Below are positions 1 to 8,665 of a stretch of DNA of 56,361 bases, in pieces. This DNA comes from Oscillospiraceae bacterium. Lineage in GTDB: Bacteria; Bacillota; Clostridia; Oscillospirales; Oscillospiraceae. Numbering within the stretch: the stretch's first letter is position 1; each line of letters starts with the position of its first letter. Position numbers and translations under genes: made by a program. Under the pieces are notes generated by a model. The model did no database searches. It was not told where the DNA came from and saw only the letters and a program-made list of their open reading frames with translations. Where the stretch lies: positions 1 through 56,361 of the forward strand of contig WRBE01000011.1 of NCBI GenBank assembly GCA_009779845.1, written 5' to 3'.

Positions 1-118
1 CGGAAAAACTGAGATAAAACGCCAATTTTAAAAACAGCTCCATCAGGGGCTCGCTTTGGCATGCCCATTTTCGCTGTGTGAAAATTCTTCCAAAAAACTC
101 TTGACTTCTAATAGCTAG

Positions 119-1291
119 TCACCTCCCGATCATTCCTGTGCTCTGAATCTGCACCTGCACCTGCACCTGCGGTTCAATTTCGCTGTTTTGCAACCACTCT
201 GCCGGATGTTCGGCCACTGTCCGCCAGAGAGTGGCGTCGTAGTGCCGGACTGTTTCTAATAATCCCAAGGTATCTTGCCCCTCATCATTGAGCCGCCGGG
301 CCAAACTGCGCACTTGGTCTGTGAGTGCCTCTGCCGCTGCTGTTTCGATTCGCCGCAACTCTGTTTGGCCGATGGGACCCCAATCTCCCGGCAGCTCAAC
401 GACCTCCGCCTCCAGTGCAATATCCAGCCAAAATTGCAGTATCCCCGCTGTGTAGGCAAATCGCACATGAGCGTCACTGCGACGGCTGGCCAGTACCACC
501 TGATGGGTTTTCCCATCAGGCCCCGCCACCTCTACCGGGAACACCCGATCTCGCAGTCCTGTGGTTGCCAGCAGATAGATTGGCATGTCCGCCTCCGGCA
601 GTTGCCCTGTCATTTGGTCGCCGGTGAATAGAGCCAAGCCGTCTAACCGGAAGGGAATGTCCGCCGATTCTGACGCTGCCACCACAGGCAGTGCGAGGGT
701 GCCGTTACCTGTGGCAAGGCGGTTGAATATCTCAAAGGCTTGGGGTGCCTCTGCCGCTGTAGACGTGCCCCGCTGGTGTTGGCGTAGGCTCTCCCCTAAC
801 GCCTTGGAGCGTACGATTTGCCGCGGCTCTTCCTCATCTTCGGCAGGGGTTAACAGTTCCTCTGCCGTGTCGGTTCCGGCTACGGCAATATGCAGGTTGC
901 TTCGGGCATTCCGATCCCGCACCAGATATTCTACCAATGGCCCAACCCCCGCTTCCGCCACCTGTTGGCTTACCAACACCACGTCCATAATGCCCAAATA
1001 CACGTTGCTGTGTAGCTTGGCGTAAGCATCAAACACCGCCGCAGAGATGGTGTCCCCTGTGGTAGTGAGCAACAGTGAGCCAAACTGCCCTTCATTGGCC
1101 CCGTTAACGTCCACAATTTCTAATGTGAGGGAATACCCCTCCCCTTCTTCCGCCATATCTACCGCCATGCCGGCCACCACGGTTTGCTCATGCAGGCCCC
1201 TGTAATCCCAACATCCGGTAAATATGACTGTGCTGAACATGATATACATGGATACACACAAACAACATGTCTTTGCCTGCCATTTTCTCAT
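119..1291 (-). CDS. Ger(x)C family spore germination lipoprotein (GerA C-subunit)
   Basis: This is a 390-residue lipoprotein of the Ger(x)C family, the C subunit of nutrient germinant receptors in the spore inner membrane. The N-terminus has a hydrophobic signal ending in a lipobox (TVIFTGC, Cys about residue 27). It is followed directly by WDYRGLHEQTVVAGMAVD, the family hallmark of Cys-Trp-Asp and then a 'hexapeptide-GMAVD' strand. The length is normal for the family. Its start codon overlaps the stop of the upstream A-subunit gene (ATGA), so the two are translationally coupled. A B-subunit (GerAB-like permease) would be expected in the same operon. It is not in the window, but only 118 bases remain downstream, so absence cannot be concluded. 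The family call is firm; the germinant is unknown. Confidence 0.9.
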   Translation of the reverse strand: MRKWQAKTCCLCVSMYIMFSTVIFTGCWDYRGLHEQTVVAGMAVDMAEEGEGYSLTLEIVDVNGANEGQFGSLLLTTTGDTISAAVFDAYAKLHSNVYLGIMDVVLVSQQVAEAGVGPLVEYLVRDRNARSNLHIAVAGTDTAEELLTPAEDEEEPRQIVRSKALGESLRQHQRGTSTAAEAPQAFEIFNRLATGNGTLALPVVAASESADIPFRLDGLALFTGDQMTGQLPEADMPIYLLATTGLRDRVFPVEVAGPDGKTHQVVLASRRSDAHVRFAYTAGILQFWLDIALEAEVVELPGDWGPIGQTELRRIETAAAEALTDQVRSLARRLNDEGQDTLGLLETVRHYDATLWRTVAEHPAEWLQNSEIEPQVQVQVQIQSTGMIGR

Positions 1292-2772
1292 TTCTCACCT
1301 CCGGGCCGGGCGCGGACATGGTTGGTACTCAAGGGCGGAAGCCGGGTCAACACCTTCGGCCAAGGGGTGCGGATAAAGGTGTCGTTGACCTCTTGCATAC
1401 TCAGCTTTCCCGTGGGCATCACCGACGGGACACCAAAACTTTGCAGACTAAAAATGTGGACAAACAAGATGCCTGCCGCTATGGCCAGACCTGTGAGGCC
1501 CAGTAAACTTGCCGCCAGTAACATGCCATAGCGGGCCACTAAACTCGCCATCGTCAGCCGTGGCACCACAATAATCGTGATCCCCGTGAGGGCCACCACA
1601 ATGACTACCGGGGCGGCGATTAAGCTGGCCTCTACTGCGGCTTGACCGATGACGATACCGCCCACAAACCCCACGGCCTGCCCCACATAACCCGGTGTCC
1701 GCACCCCCGCCTCTCGGAGAAAATCGAAAAACATGAGCAATAGAAAACACTCAATTGCCGTGGGTAGCGGCACATTTTGCCGGGCGGTGGTGAACGCCAG
1801 CATCAGCCCCGTGGGTAGCAGCTCATGGTGATACGCCATCACCGCCACAAAGGCGGCGGGTACGAAGATGGTCACGAAAAAACTAATCAGCCGCAGTAAC
1901 CGATTATAGCTGGCGTAGAGGTTCCCCATGTAGTAATCTTCACTACTGTGAAAATTCTCCACAAACAGATACGGTAAGGTCAGCACCACCGGTGACCCAT
2001 CGGTGAAGATGGCAATCCGCCCCTCTAGCAACTTTCCCGCCACCACATCCGGCCGCTCGGTAGAGCCGATGGTATGAAACCCTAAGACCGACCGCTCGGC
2101 AATATATTCTGAGATATATCCCGCATCCAGCACGGCATCTATATCAATGGTCTCCAGCCGCCGCTCTAGCTCTTGGAGGATTTCTTTATTGACGATGTTA
2201 TCCAGATAGGCAATGCAAATCCCGGTTTTGGATTCTCGTCCCAGAGAATCCATTTTCAGTTTTAACTGATGCGTCCGTAAGCGTCTTCGGAGCATGGAAA
2301 GGTTCGTCATCAACCCCTCTGTAAACCCCTCACGAGGGCCAAGTAGCACCTTCTCCCCCTCCGGCTCGGCGATGCCCCGCAGGTTGAAACCCTTGTTGTT
2401 GATAATCAGCCCCCGGTCAGAGCCTTCTACCAACAATAATGTATCGCCGTAGGTAATGGCGGCGATGATTTCTTCGATCTCTTGGGTCTCGGATATCTCT
2501 CCGGTGAGTTCCACATGATCCCGCGCGGCCTCATAGAGCAATTTGGGCGGGTGGGGCAGATTCTCCGCCAAAATCAGGGGTTTGATGACATGCTCTCCCA
2601 GCATCATAGAGTCGCTGACCCCATCACTGAAATAGATACAGAATTTTAAACTTTGCTCCTCTGCGTTGCAGAACTCACGGTGGAGCATAATGTCCACGTC
2701 TTGAAATAGCTCATCCAAAATTGCCCGGTTTTCGCTGATTGTGGATTTTAGTTTTCCGTGTTCTTCTGCCAT
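1288..2772 (-). CDS. GerA family spore germination protein (A-subunit)
   Basis: This 494-residue protein is the A-type subunit (GerAA/SpoVAF superfamily) of a spore germinant receptor. Residues about 1-240 form the soluble N-terminal region, including the family-typical stretch LGPREGFTEGL and SKTGICIAYLDNIVN. Residues about 245-300 contain RPDVVAGKLLEGRIAIFTDGSPVVLTLP, also typical. The C-terminal part holds roughly five or six membrane segments, including PLPTAIECFLLLMFFDFLREAGVRTP. The ATG at 2772 is chosen because GAGAGG lies about 10 bases upstream; a TTG start further upstream would run through that site. It overlaps the C-subunit gene by 4 bases. In Bacillus such operons are expressed in the forespore by sigma-G. 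Confidence 0.92.
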   Translation of the reverse strand: MAEEHGKLKSTISENRAILDELFQDVDIMLHREFCNAEEQSLKFCIYFSDGVSDSMMLGEHVIKPLILAENLPHPPKLLYEAARDHVELTGEISETQEIEEIIAAITYGDTLLLVEGSDRGLIINNKGFNLRGIAEPEGEKVLLGPREGFTEGLMTNLSMLRRRLRTHQLKLKMDSLGRESKTGICIAYLDNIVNKEILQELERRLETIDIDAVLDAGYISEYIAERSVLGFHTIGSTERPDVVAGKLLEGRIAIFTDGSPVVLTLPYLFVENFHSSEDYYMGNLYASYNRLLRLISFFVTIFVPAAFVAVMAYHHELLPTGLMLAFTTARQNVPLPTAIECFLLLMFFDFLREAGVRTPGYVGQAVGFVGGIVIGQAAVEASLIAAPVVIVVALTGITIIVVPRLTMASLVARYGMLLAASLLGLTGLAIAAGILFVHIFSLQSFGVPSVMPTGKLSMQEVNDTFIRTPWPKVLTRLPPLSTNHVRARPGGEK

Positions 2773-2802
2773 CAATTTTGTTCCTCTCTGTTGCAATTGT
2801 CA

Positions 2803-2833
2803 TATATTGTTTGCAGAGGTGGGGGATTTATGC
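2803..2833 (-). promoter_or_regulatory. Possible sigma-G-like promoter of the gerA operon
   Basis: Reading leftward there is a GCATA box (2829-2833) resembling the sigma-F/G -35 element. A CAATATA box (2803-2809) matches the sigma-G -10 consensus CATNNTA except at one position. The spacer is 19 bases, slightly longer than the usual 17-18. The site lies about 30 bases upstream of the A-subunit start codon. Location and known biology support it, but the match is short and could be chance. Confidence 0.35.
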
Positions 2834-2892
2834 AAGTTGGCATGGTCGAATAACAAAACCCCTAAGGACTAGCAAAACCCGCCATCCTATGC

Positions 2893-2898
2893 TATAAT
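2893..2898 (+). promoter_or_regulatory. Candidate -10 box (TATAAT) before the M50 protease gene
   Basis: A perfect TATAAT lies 30 bases upstream of the protease start codon. The -35 region at the right distance (TAGCAA, 2870-2875) is poor, so this is a weak or activator-dependent sigma-A promoter at best. It would drive the rightward cluster that begins with the protease and scpAB. Confidence 0.4.
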
Positions 2899-2927
2899 AA
2901 CAAAAACGCAAACAAGGAGGCACCCCC

Positions 2928-3608
2928 ATGGATGGACTCACGGCAATCTGGCAAGGCTTAGACTGGTCGATGCTACTCAATATGTTGCTCTCTGTGATTC
3001 CTATCCTGTTCTGCCTCACCATCCACGAACTGGCCCACGGTGCGGTGGCCTATGCACTGGGGGACGACACCGCCAAGCGAGCGGGGCGGTTGACCCTAAA
3101 TCCCATCCGTCACATTGACCCCATGGGGTTTTTGATGATGCTGGTGGCCCGGTTCGGTTGGGCCAAGGCGGTACCGGTGGATATGCGGAACTTTAAGCGG
3201 CCTAAAGCAGGCATGGCGATTACGGCATTGGCGGGGCCTATGTCTAACTTTTTGTTGGCGGCACTGATATTTCTGTTCCAAATACCCATTGTGCGACTGT
3301 TGCAAGGGGATGGAATCGGGTTTATTGTAGGGGATTTACTCCGGCTGACGGGGATGATTAGCATCTTTCTTGGTGTCTTTAACCTACTGCCTATCCCGCC
3401 GTTGGACGGATCAAAGGTTTTGTTTTCTTTGTTACCGGACCGGCATTATCTGTGGCTGATGCGATATGAGCGATACGGTTTTTTCTTGCTACTCTTACTC
3501 ATGTTCTTCGGGATGCGGGAAGACGGGGCAATACGGACATTTATGAATAGTGCTGTCACATGGTTCATTGAGATTACAGCAGGCCCATCGGCCTTTTTGT
3601 TCGGGTAA
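2928..3608 (+). CDS. Site-2 protease family (M50) membrane metalloprotease
   Basis: This 226-residue integral membrane zinc protease belongs to the M50 / site-2 protease family. The zinc motif is HELAH at residues 33-37 in the first conserved membrane segment. The third metal ligand is in NLLPIPPLDG, with Asp160. The AGRLTLNPIRHIDPMG segment after the first motif is typical of the YwhC/SpoIVFB-like group. There are about five or six hydrophobic segments and no PDZ or CBS domain. The ATG is preceded by AAGGAGG at 2914-2920. It leads a tight cluster with scpA, 11 bases downstream, an arrangement common in Clostridia. The substrate is unknown; intramembrane cleavage of a membrane-bound regulator is the family role. 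Confidence 0.9.
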   Translation: MDGLTAIWQGLDWSMLLNMLLSVIPILFCLTIHELAHGAVAYALGDDTAKRAGRLTLNPIRHIDPMGFLMMLVARFGWAKAVPVDMRNFKRPKAGMAITALAGPMSNFLLAALIFLFQIPIVRLLQGDGIGFIVGDLLRLTGMISIFLGVFNLLPIPPLDGSKVLFSLLPDRHYLWLMRYERYGFFLLLLLMFFGMREDGAIRTFMNSAVTWFIEITAGPSAFLFG

Positions 3609-3619
3609 GGAGGCAGACA

Positions 3620-4423
3620 ATGGAGAGAAACCCAACCTTTTTCATGGAGGCCGTCATCCAAGGCCGAGAGGATATGGAGGACTTCGAGGGGCCATTGACC
3701 CTACTGCTTCACCTGATATCTCGCAACAAAGTGACCATTGCCGACATTCAAATCGGAGACATTTGTGACCAATATATCGCCTATCTCGACCAGATGAAAG
3801 AAATGGATCTAGACGTGGCCTCCGAGTTCGTGCAAATGGCATCCCATTTGGTATATATCAAGGCACGGGCTATCCTAGCGGCAGATGAGGAGATTCCAGA
3901 GTTGGAACTGCTCATCCACTCTATGGAAGACCTGCAATGCAAAGTCCAATACACCCAAGTAAAAGGGGTGTTGGAAGCTTTGGAAGAGCGACTGATTCAC
4001 GGCGGCATCTACACAGAAAAACCGCCGGAAGCCTTGCCGCAGATGGATGCGTATCAGTACGAGCACAGCGTGGTGGACTTGTTAGAGGCATTTTGCCGCC
4101 TGCGTTCTCAGGAAGAGATTGACCTGACGGAATTCACACCCCGCACCTTTGTTATGCCGCCGCCGATTACTTATTCGGTGACGGATAAGGCGGAAGAGAT
4201 TTTGAGCCGGCTGGCAAGGCTCACCGCCATGGAGGTTCGCACCTTGTTTGAAGAGGCGAAAAGCCGCAGTGAGGTAGTGGCCACATTCATTGCGGTGTTG
4301 GAACTCTGCAAAATCGGCAACATCGCCTTAGAAGGCGAAGGGGCGGACATGCGGGTAAACTTCATACCCCCACAGCCGGGAGAAGAAATGGAGAAAGTGA
4401 CGGATACATATGGCACACTTTGA
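3620..4423 (+). CDS. scpA: Segregation and condensation protein A
   Basis: ScpA is the kleisin subunit of the bacterial SMC-ScpAB condensin, which organises and segregates the origin-proximal chromosome. The 267-residue sequence shows the N-terminal kleisin signature FEGPLTLLLHLISRNKVTIADIQIG. This is followed by YLDQMKEMDLDVASEFVQMASHLVYIKARAIL, which binds the SMC neck. The C-terminal winged-helix part includes EVVATFIAVLELCKIGNIALE. Length is normal (about 250-270). TAAGGAGG precedes the ATG, and the stop overlaps scpB by 14 bases. No smc gene is in the window. Confidence 0.95.
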   Translation: MERNPTFFMEAVIQGREDMEDFEGPLTLLLHLISRNKVTIADIQIGDICDQYIAYLDQMKEMDLDVASEFVQMASHLVYIKARAILAADEEIPELELLIHSMEDLQCKVQYTQVKGVLEALEERLIHGGIYTEKPPEALPQMDAYQYEHSVVDLLEAFCRLRSQEEIDLTEFTPRTFVMPPPITYSVTDKAEEILSRLARLTAMEVRTLFEEAKSRSEVVATFIAVLELCKIGNIALEGEGADMRVNFIPPQPGEEMEKVTDTYGTL

Positions 4424-5144
4424 TATTACATCAGCCATTGAGGGGATACTCTTCGCAGCAGGAGAACCGGTGACGTTAGAGCGCCTAGGGCAGATTCTGG
4501 AAATTGACGACAAAGCGGTAGAGTATGCGGTGCTACAACTGGAAAAGCACTACAATGAAAACGAGCGCGGGATTCGATTGCTCCGTATCGAGGACAGCGC
4601 GCAACTCTGCTCTGCCCCGGAGTACGCCGATGTCATCCGCCGGGTATTGGAAAAACGGCGGGTACCGCAACTGGGGCCGACAGCGTTGGAGGTGCTGGCG
4701 ATTATCGCCTATTTCCAACCGGTGACACGGGCCTATGTGGAACGGATTCGGGGCGTGGACTCCAGCTATACCGTAGGGGTCTTGCAGAGCCGGGGACTGA
4801 TTGAACGGAGCGGGCAGTTGCAAGTACCGGGGCGGCCATCGTTGTTTCGGACGACAAAGACATTTCTCCGGGCCTTTGGGTTGACTAATCTTGCAGAGCT
4901 GCCGCCTCTGCCGGACGTAGATGAGGACAGCGAGGCCAAAACCCAGCTCAAGGCCGCCATTGAGGCCATCCAGCGTGAGCAAGAGGCAAGAAAATCGGAA
5001 GAAGCCATTGCCCTAGCGGGACAAGATTTGTTCACCGCAGAGGCGGGCGAGGAAGAGATGGAAGAAGTAACCACAGACGAAGTGTCCCCTGTGGACAAGC
5101 CTGATACAATCATAGAAGATGCGGAGCCTATCACCGAAGAATAG
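4410..5144 (+). CDS. scpB: Segregation and condensation protein B
   Basis: ScpB dimerises and binds ScpA in the SMC condensin complex. The sequence has two winged-helix domains: residues about 5-75 (SAIEGILFAAGEPVTLERLGQ) and about 85-165. The second contains ALEVLAIIAYFQPVTRAYVERIRGVDS and the conserved GRPSLFRTTKTFLRAFGL. The C-terminal 75 residues are an acidic, Glu-rich tail, longer than in many homologues; full length is 244 residues against about 190-200 for the core family. The gene starts inside scpA (14-base overlap), so translation is probably coupled. Identification is firm; the tail is likely disordered. Confidence 0.95.
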   Translation: MAHFDITSAIEGILFAAGEPVTLERLGQILEIDDKAVEYAVLQLEKHYNENERGIRLLRIEDSAQLCSAPEYADVIRRVLEKRRVPQLGPTALEVLAIIAYFQPVTRAYVERIRGVDSSYTVGVLQSRGLIERSGQLQVPGRPSLFRTTKTFLRAFGLTNLAELPPLPDVDEDSEAKTQLKAAIEAIQREQEARKSEEAIALAGQDLFTAEAGEEEMEEVTTDEVSPVDKPDTIIEDAEPITEE

Positions 5145-5154
5145 AGGGCAGGCC

Positions 5155-5817
5155 ATGACCCGACTACCTATTGTGATCAAAATATTACTCCTCCTTGTGC
5201 TTGTGCCGCTGGGCTTGGCGTTGGCGCTGGTTGTTGTGTTGCTTCTGCTTGCAATACTGCTGTTGCTTGCGCCTGTGCGGATAGGGGCAGTGGGTCAGTA
5301 TAGCAAAGCGGGGCTACAAGCTTGGAGCAAAGTCGGGCCGGTGCGGATTCGGGTTTTCCCAAGACCGCCCAGCGAAAAACCAAAAAAAGAGCCGAAGGAC
5401 AAACCGGAAGAAGAACCGGAGGACAAGGACAAGTCGGAAGAGGGCGGGACAGTGGAACAGCTAAAGGCCGTGCTGTCTGAAATCGGCCCCATCTTGGGAC
5501 AAGTACGGCGGCGGTTGGTGTTTTCAGAGATTATTCTCCACTACACCGCCAGCGCAGAGGATGCGGCGGTAACAGCTTTGGCCTACGGCGGGGCGCATGT
5601 GGCGGTGAATCATATATTGTCCATGATTCGCCATGGATTTCAGGTCAAACGGCAAGATGTGCAGATACATGCCAATTTTAATGGCGAGGGTGACACCGTG
5701 TTTTTACGGGTGGGACTCCGCATATCCGTGTGGGGGGCCATCTGTTTGGGTATATTTGTATTTCGGAGATTACGCAAGGCAGGTGTTATCAAACTGCCGA
5801 AATTGCGAAAAAACTAG
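5155..5817 (+). CDS. DUF2953 domain-containing membrane protein
   Basis: This 220-residue protein has a long N-terminal hydrophobic segment (residues about 5-40, Leu/Val-rich). It is followed by VRIGAVGQYS, a Lys/Glu/Pro-rich linker (about residues 75-105) and a C-terminal domain with a second hydrophobic stretch near 190-205. The layout, plus LRISVWGAICLG near the end and the position after scpB and before gerW, fits the DUF2953 family of spore-forming Firmicutes. The ATG at 5155 is chosen because it lies 10 bases after the scpB stop, while an upstream in-frame ATG sits inside scpB. No biochemical function is known. Confidence 0.75.
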   Translation: MTRLPIVIKILLLLVLVPLGLALALVVVLLLLAILLLLAPVRIGAVGQYSKAGLQAWSKVGPVRIRVFPRPPSEKPKKEPKDKPEEEPEDKDKSEEGGTVEQLKAVLSEIGPILGQVRRRLVFSEIILHYTASAEDAAVTALAYGGAHVAVNHILSMIRHGFQVKRQDVQIHANFNGEGDTVFLRVGLRISVWGAICLGIFVFRRLRKAGVIKLPKLRKN

Positions 5818-5869
5818 CCAATCTATGCTGAATATTTCAGTGTTTAAATATGGAAAGGGGTAACAAAAC

Positions 5870-6250
5870 ATGGAAAACAAACATCCAATCAATGAATTTT
5901 CCGACAGCACCGTACAAAAAATTCGTGACATGATCGACGTGAACACCATCATCGGGGAACCCATCAAAACACCAGACGGGATACTGATTATCCCAGTGAG
6001 CCGTGTAAGCCTAGGCTTTCTCTCCGGCGGTGCCGACTGGACGAAAGAGGCGGCCAACAACAAAAACTTCAGCGCAGGCACCGGCACAGGCGTAACCATT
6101 AAGCCTGTAGCGTTTCTGGTGGTCAAAGAGGGGGACGTGAAGCTCATCAACGTCAACGCCCCCGCCAACTCCACCGCAGACCGAATTGTAGAGATCATAC
6201 CTGAAGTCATGGACAAGGTATCAGAATGGACCGGGAAGAATAAGGAATAG
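5870..6250 (+). CDS. gerW: GerW family sporulation/germination protein (YtfJ)
   Basis: This 126-residue protein matches the GerW/YtfJ family. It has the N-terminal segment IRDMIDVNTIIGEPIKTPDGILIIPVSRVSLGF and a Gly-rich middle with a GTGTGVTIKPVAFLVV segment. It ends with DRIVEIIPEVMDKV, an amphipathic helix. GerW proteins are made during sporulation and are needed for a normal germination response in Bacillus. GAAAGGGG lies 8-12 bases upstream of the ATG. In many Clostridia gerW follows DUF2953, as here. An inverted repeat after the stop may end the transcript or regulate the next gene. Confidence 0.93.
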   Translation: MENKHPINEFSDSTVQKIRDMIDVNTIIGEPIKTPDGILIIPVSRVSLGFLSGGADWTKEAANNKNFSAGTGTGVTIKPVAFLVVKEGDVKLINVNAPANSTADRIVEIIPEVMDKVSEWTGKNKE

Positions 6251-6270
6251 TCCGTTAGGTTTACGCTCAT

Positions 6271-6309
6271 AATAAGCACTGCCTGAATTTTGCAAAGGTG
6301 GTGCTTATT
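6271..6309 (+). promoter_or_regulatory. Inverted repeat enclosing the carboxypeptidase ribosome binding site
   Basis: AATAAGCAC (6271-6279) pairs perfectly with GTGCTTATT (6301-6309), leaving a 21-base loop. The loop contains AAAGGTG, the likely ribosome binding site of the downstream GTG-started gene at 6312. It could be a weak terminator for gerW or a structure that gates translation initiation. No T-run follows, which argues against an intrinsic terminator. Confidence 0.45.
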
Positions 6310-6311
6310 GC

Positions 6312-7421
6312 GTGAGACGAATATTCACGATTTTTTTCTGTGCCTACATGATATTGATGCTCTTGGTTCCGACAGCCCTAGCAGTACCGGGGGTTTCCGC
6401 ACAGAGCTTCGTGCTCTTGGATGCAGGCACCCGGACGGTGCTGGCAGAGCACAATGCGGACACGCAGATGCTGATTGCCAGCACCACGAAAATTATGACC
6501 GCCGCATTGGTGCTGGAACATGCCAATATGGATGACGTGGTAGAGATATTGCCAGAGCATACAGGTATCGAGGGCTCGTCCATGTACCTCCGCACTGGAG
6601 AGAGCATGACTGTAGGGGATTTGCTCTACGGGTTAATGTTATCCTCCGGCAACGATGCCGCCGTGGCGTTGGCGTACCACGTAGCGGGGGGCATTGAAGA
6701 ATTTGCGGCCCTTATGAACGAGAAAGCGGCAGCGCTGGGCATGACGAACTCCAGCTTTCAGAACCCCCATGGACTGGATGGTGACGCCCACTACTCCACT
6801 GCCCGGGATATGGCAATCCTCACGGCGTGGGCCATGGAGTCCGAGGACTTTGCCCAAGTGGCGGGCACCCGCAGTACCCAAGCGGCAGGGCGGTCATTGA
6901 CAAACCACAACAAACTGCTCTGGCGATACCCAGATGCCGAGGGGGTCAAGACCGGCTTTACCAAGGCCGCAGGGCGCAGTCTGGTGTCCTCTGCCCAAAG
7001 AGACGGGACACGGCTGATTTGCGTAACCTTATCTGCCCCGAACGACTGGAACGACCACCGTGCCTTGTTGGATTGGGGATTCGCCAATTATAAGTACCAT
7101 GAGATTTTGGTACAGGGTGCAGAGTTCGCCCAAGTACCTGTCATCTCCGGCGTAGAGAATCGTGCGGTGCTGACAGCAGAGCAAGGGCTTGCGCTGCTCT
7201 TGCACCCAGACGATACAGTTACCATCACGGCCCATGTGCCCCACCACGTCTTTGCCGGTGTGGCGGCGGGAAAACCGGGGGGCAAGATAGTGGTAGAAGT
7301 CAACGGCGAACAAGCTTTTGAAACCCGCCTGCTTTACAGCGAGGATGTGGCGTTAGACGAAACAAATCAATTGGGTTTCTGGGAAGAAATCCAGTGGAAT
7401 TGGAATATGTTATGGAAGTAG
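6312..7421 (+). CDS. Serine-type D-Ala-D-Ala carboxypeptidase (DacF/DacB-like, S11)
   Basis: This low-molecular-weight penicillin-binding protein removes the terminal D-Ala from peptidoglycan stem peptides. The 369-residue sequence starts with a signal peptide (residues about 1-24). All three active-site motifs are present: SxxK at Ser57-Lys60 (STTK), SGN at 112-114, and KTG at 213-215. A C-terminal domain (about 255-345) matches the S11 'PBP5_C' layout, and a final amphipathic stretch could anchor the protein. The start is GTG at 6312 with AAAGGTGG about 10 bases before it. Position after gerW matches DacF-type enzymes active in sporulation, but a vegetative DacA-like role is possible. Confidence 0.93.
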   Translation: MRRIFTIFFCAYMILMLLVPTALAVPGVSAQSFVLLDAGTRTVLAEHNADTQMLIASTTKIMTAALVLEHANMDDVVEILPEHTGIEGSSMYLRTGESMTVGDLLYGLMLSSGNDAAVALAYHVAGGIEEFAALMNEKAAALGMTNSSFQNPHGLDGDAHYSTARDMAILTAWAMESEDFAQVAGTRSTQAAGRSLTNHNKLLWRYPDAEGVKTGFTKAAGRSLVSSAQRDGTRLICVTLSAPNDWNDHRALLDWGFANYKYHEILVQGAEFAQVPVISGVENRAVLTAEQGLALLLHPDDTVTITAHVPHHVFAGVAAGKPGGKIVVEVNGEQAFETRLLYSEDVALDETNQLGFWEEIQWNWNMLWK

Positions 7422-7428
7422 GGACAAT

Positions 7429-8139
7429 ATGGAACGACTACAAAAAATCTTATCCGCCCGAGGCATCGCCTCCCGGCGGGAAGCGGAAGCGATGATACAA
7501 GCCGGGCGGGTGACCGTGGATGGGAAACCCGCCCACCTAGGCCAACAGGCAGACCCCCTCTACCAGATGATCCGGGTAGACGGGGTGCCCATCCCGGGGG
7601 CACTGACCGAGCGGGTGTACATCATGCTCTACAAGCCCCGCGGCTACGTCACCACCGTGCGGGACGACAAAGGCCGCCGGACGGTGATGGACTTATTAGG
7701 CAGAGACGGTCACGGTCTCTGGCCCGTGGGCCGCTTAGACTGGGACAGCCAGGGCCTATTACTTATGACCAACGACGGCGAAGTGACCCGCCGATTGACC
7801 CACCCATCTTTTCAAGTGGAAAAGGTCTACCGTGTCCGTGTCAAAGGCCAAGAGTTCGAGACAAAGACAGCGGCCATGGAGGGCCTTCAAAAAATCGACG
7901 GCGAACCCATCCAGCCCGCCAAAACCCGCCTGCTCTGGTCCGAGGACGATGCCGGGCTGGTCGAGGTGCGAATCCGCGAGGGCAAAAACCGCCAAGTCCG
8001 CAAGATGTGCGCCCTAGTGGGCCTCCAAGTCGTCCGCCTCACCCGCGTCGGCGAGGGGGAATTGAAACTAGGCGGACTAAAACCCGGCAAATGGCGACAT
8101 CTGACGGCGCAAGAAGTAGAGTATTTGCGGGGCGTGTAA
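7429..8139 (+). CDS. rluB: RsuA/RluB family rRNA pseudouridine synthase
   Basis: This enzyme isomerises uridine to pseudouridine in ribosomal RNA. Residues 1-60 form an S4 RNA-binding domain (LQKILSARGIASRREAEAMI). The catalytic domain contains GRLDWDSQGLLLMTNDG with the catalytic Asp at about 104, followed by KVYRVRVKG and the family motif EGKNRQVRKM. Length (236) is normal. In Firmicutes this cluster position (after scpB) is usually occupied by RluB, which acts on 23S rRNA; an RsuA-type 16S target cannot be excluded. The start codon lies 7 bases after the carboxypeptidase stop. Confidence 0.92.
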   Translation: MERLQKILSARGIASRREAEAMIQAGRVTVDGKPAHLGQQADPLYQMIRVDGVPIPGALTERVYIMLYKPRGYVTTVRDDKGRRTVMDLLGRDGHGLWPVGRLDWDSQGLLLMTNDGEVTRRLTHPSFQVEKVYRVRVKGQEFETKTAAMEGLQKIDGEPIQPAKTRLLWSEDDAGLVEVRIREGKNRQVRKMCALVGLQVVRLTRVGEGELKLGGLKPGKWRHLTAQEVEYLRGV

Positions 8140-8192
8140 GGTTTTGCTTGCAAATTTGCGGTGTGAGGGGTAGAATGGTGTGGGGAGTAGCA

Positions 8193-8543
8193 ATGAAAAG
8201 GCTTGACAATAACAGAAAGCTTATTTTGATAAAACTCGCTCATACAGCAATATGGAGTATTTTCGTAATTGCCATTTTATATGTACTCTACGCAGGAATG
8301 TTCAATCGAGTCAATATACTGGTTTGGTTTTGTATCGGATTCGTTTTCATCGAAGGTATTATCTTATTGATTTGCAAAGGGAAATGCCCATTTACTTTAT
8401 TAGCTCATAAATATACAGACGACTCAAGCATTGGATTTGATATCTTTCTCCCTATGTGGTTGGCAAAAAATAATAAAACAATTTTTTCGATTTTGTTTTC
8501 TGTTGGTTTAGCTCTGGTGTTATGGCGTGTTTTAACTGCATAA
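8193..8543 (+). CDS. Small AT-rich membrane protein, function unknown
   Basis: The predicted protein has 116 residues starting MKRLDNNRKLILI, with about three hydrophobic segments: residues 14-32, 37-60 and 90-110. A Cys-Lys-Gly-Lys-Cys loop lies between the second and third. I recognise no family. The stretch is much more AT-rich than its neighbours and uses AAA/AAT/ATA codons freely, which suggests acquisition by transfer. The ATG at 8193 is preceded by GGGGAG; an ATG at 8175 is also possible and would add six residues. It sits just before a dispersed repeat. Confidence 0.6.
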   Translation: MKRLDNNRKLILIKLAHTAIWSIFVIAILYVLYAGMFNRVNILVWFCIGFVFIEGIILLICKGKCPFTLLAHKYTDDSSIGFDIFLPMWLAKNNKTIFSILFSVGLALVLWRVLTA

Positions 8544-8665
8544 CAAAATGTCCTATACTATCCATTCATGAGCACAAGCCAATTCACACAGCAACCCGAC
8601 AGCACCACCGCCCTTGTAGGTTTCGAGGACTACTACATCTGGCTAGAGAGTATCAGCGCCAAGAC

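Noticed and set aside
119-2772. Incomplete germinant receptor lacking the B subunit
   Set aside because: The operon runs off the left window edge only 118 bases after the C-subunit gene, so absence cannot be judged.
8007-8192. Longer N-terminus for the small membrane protein at 8193
   Set aside because: It overlaps the end of rluB out of frame and gives Arg/Pro-rich residues with no homology look; a better start with GGGGAG is at 8193.
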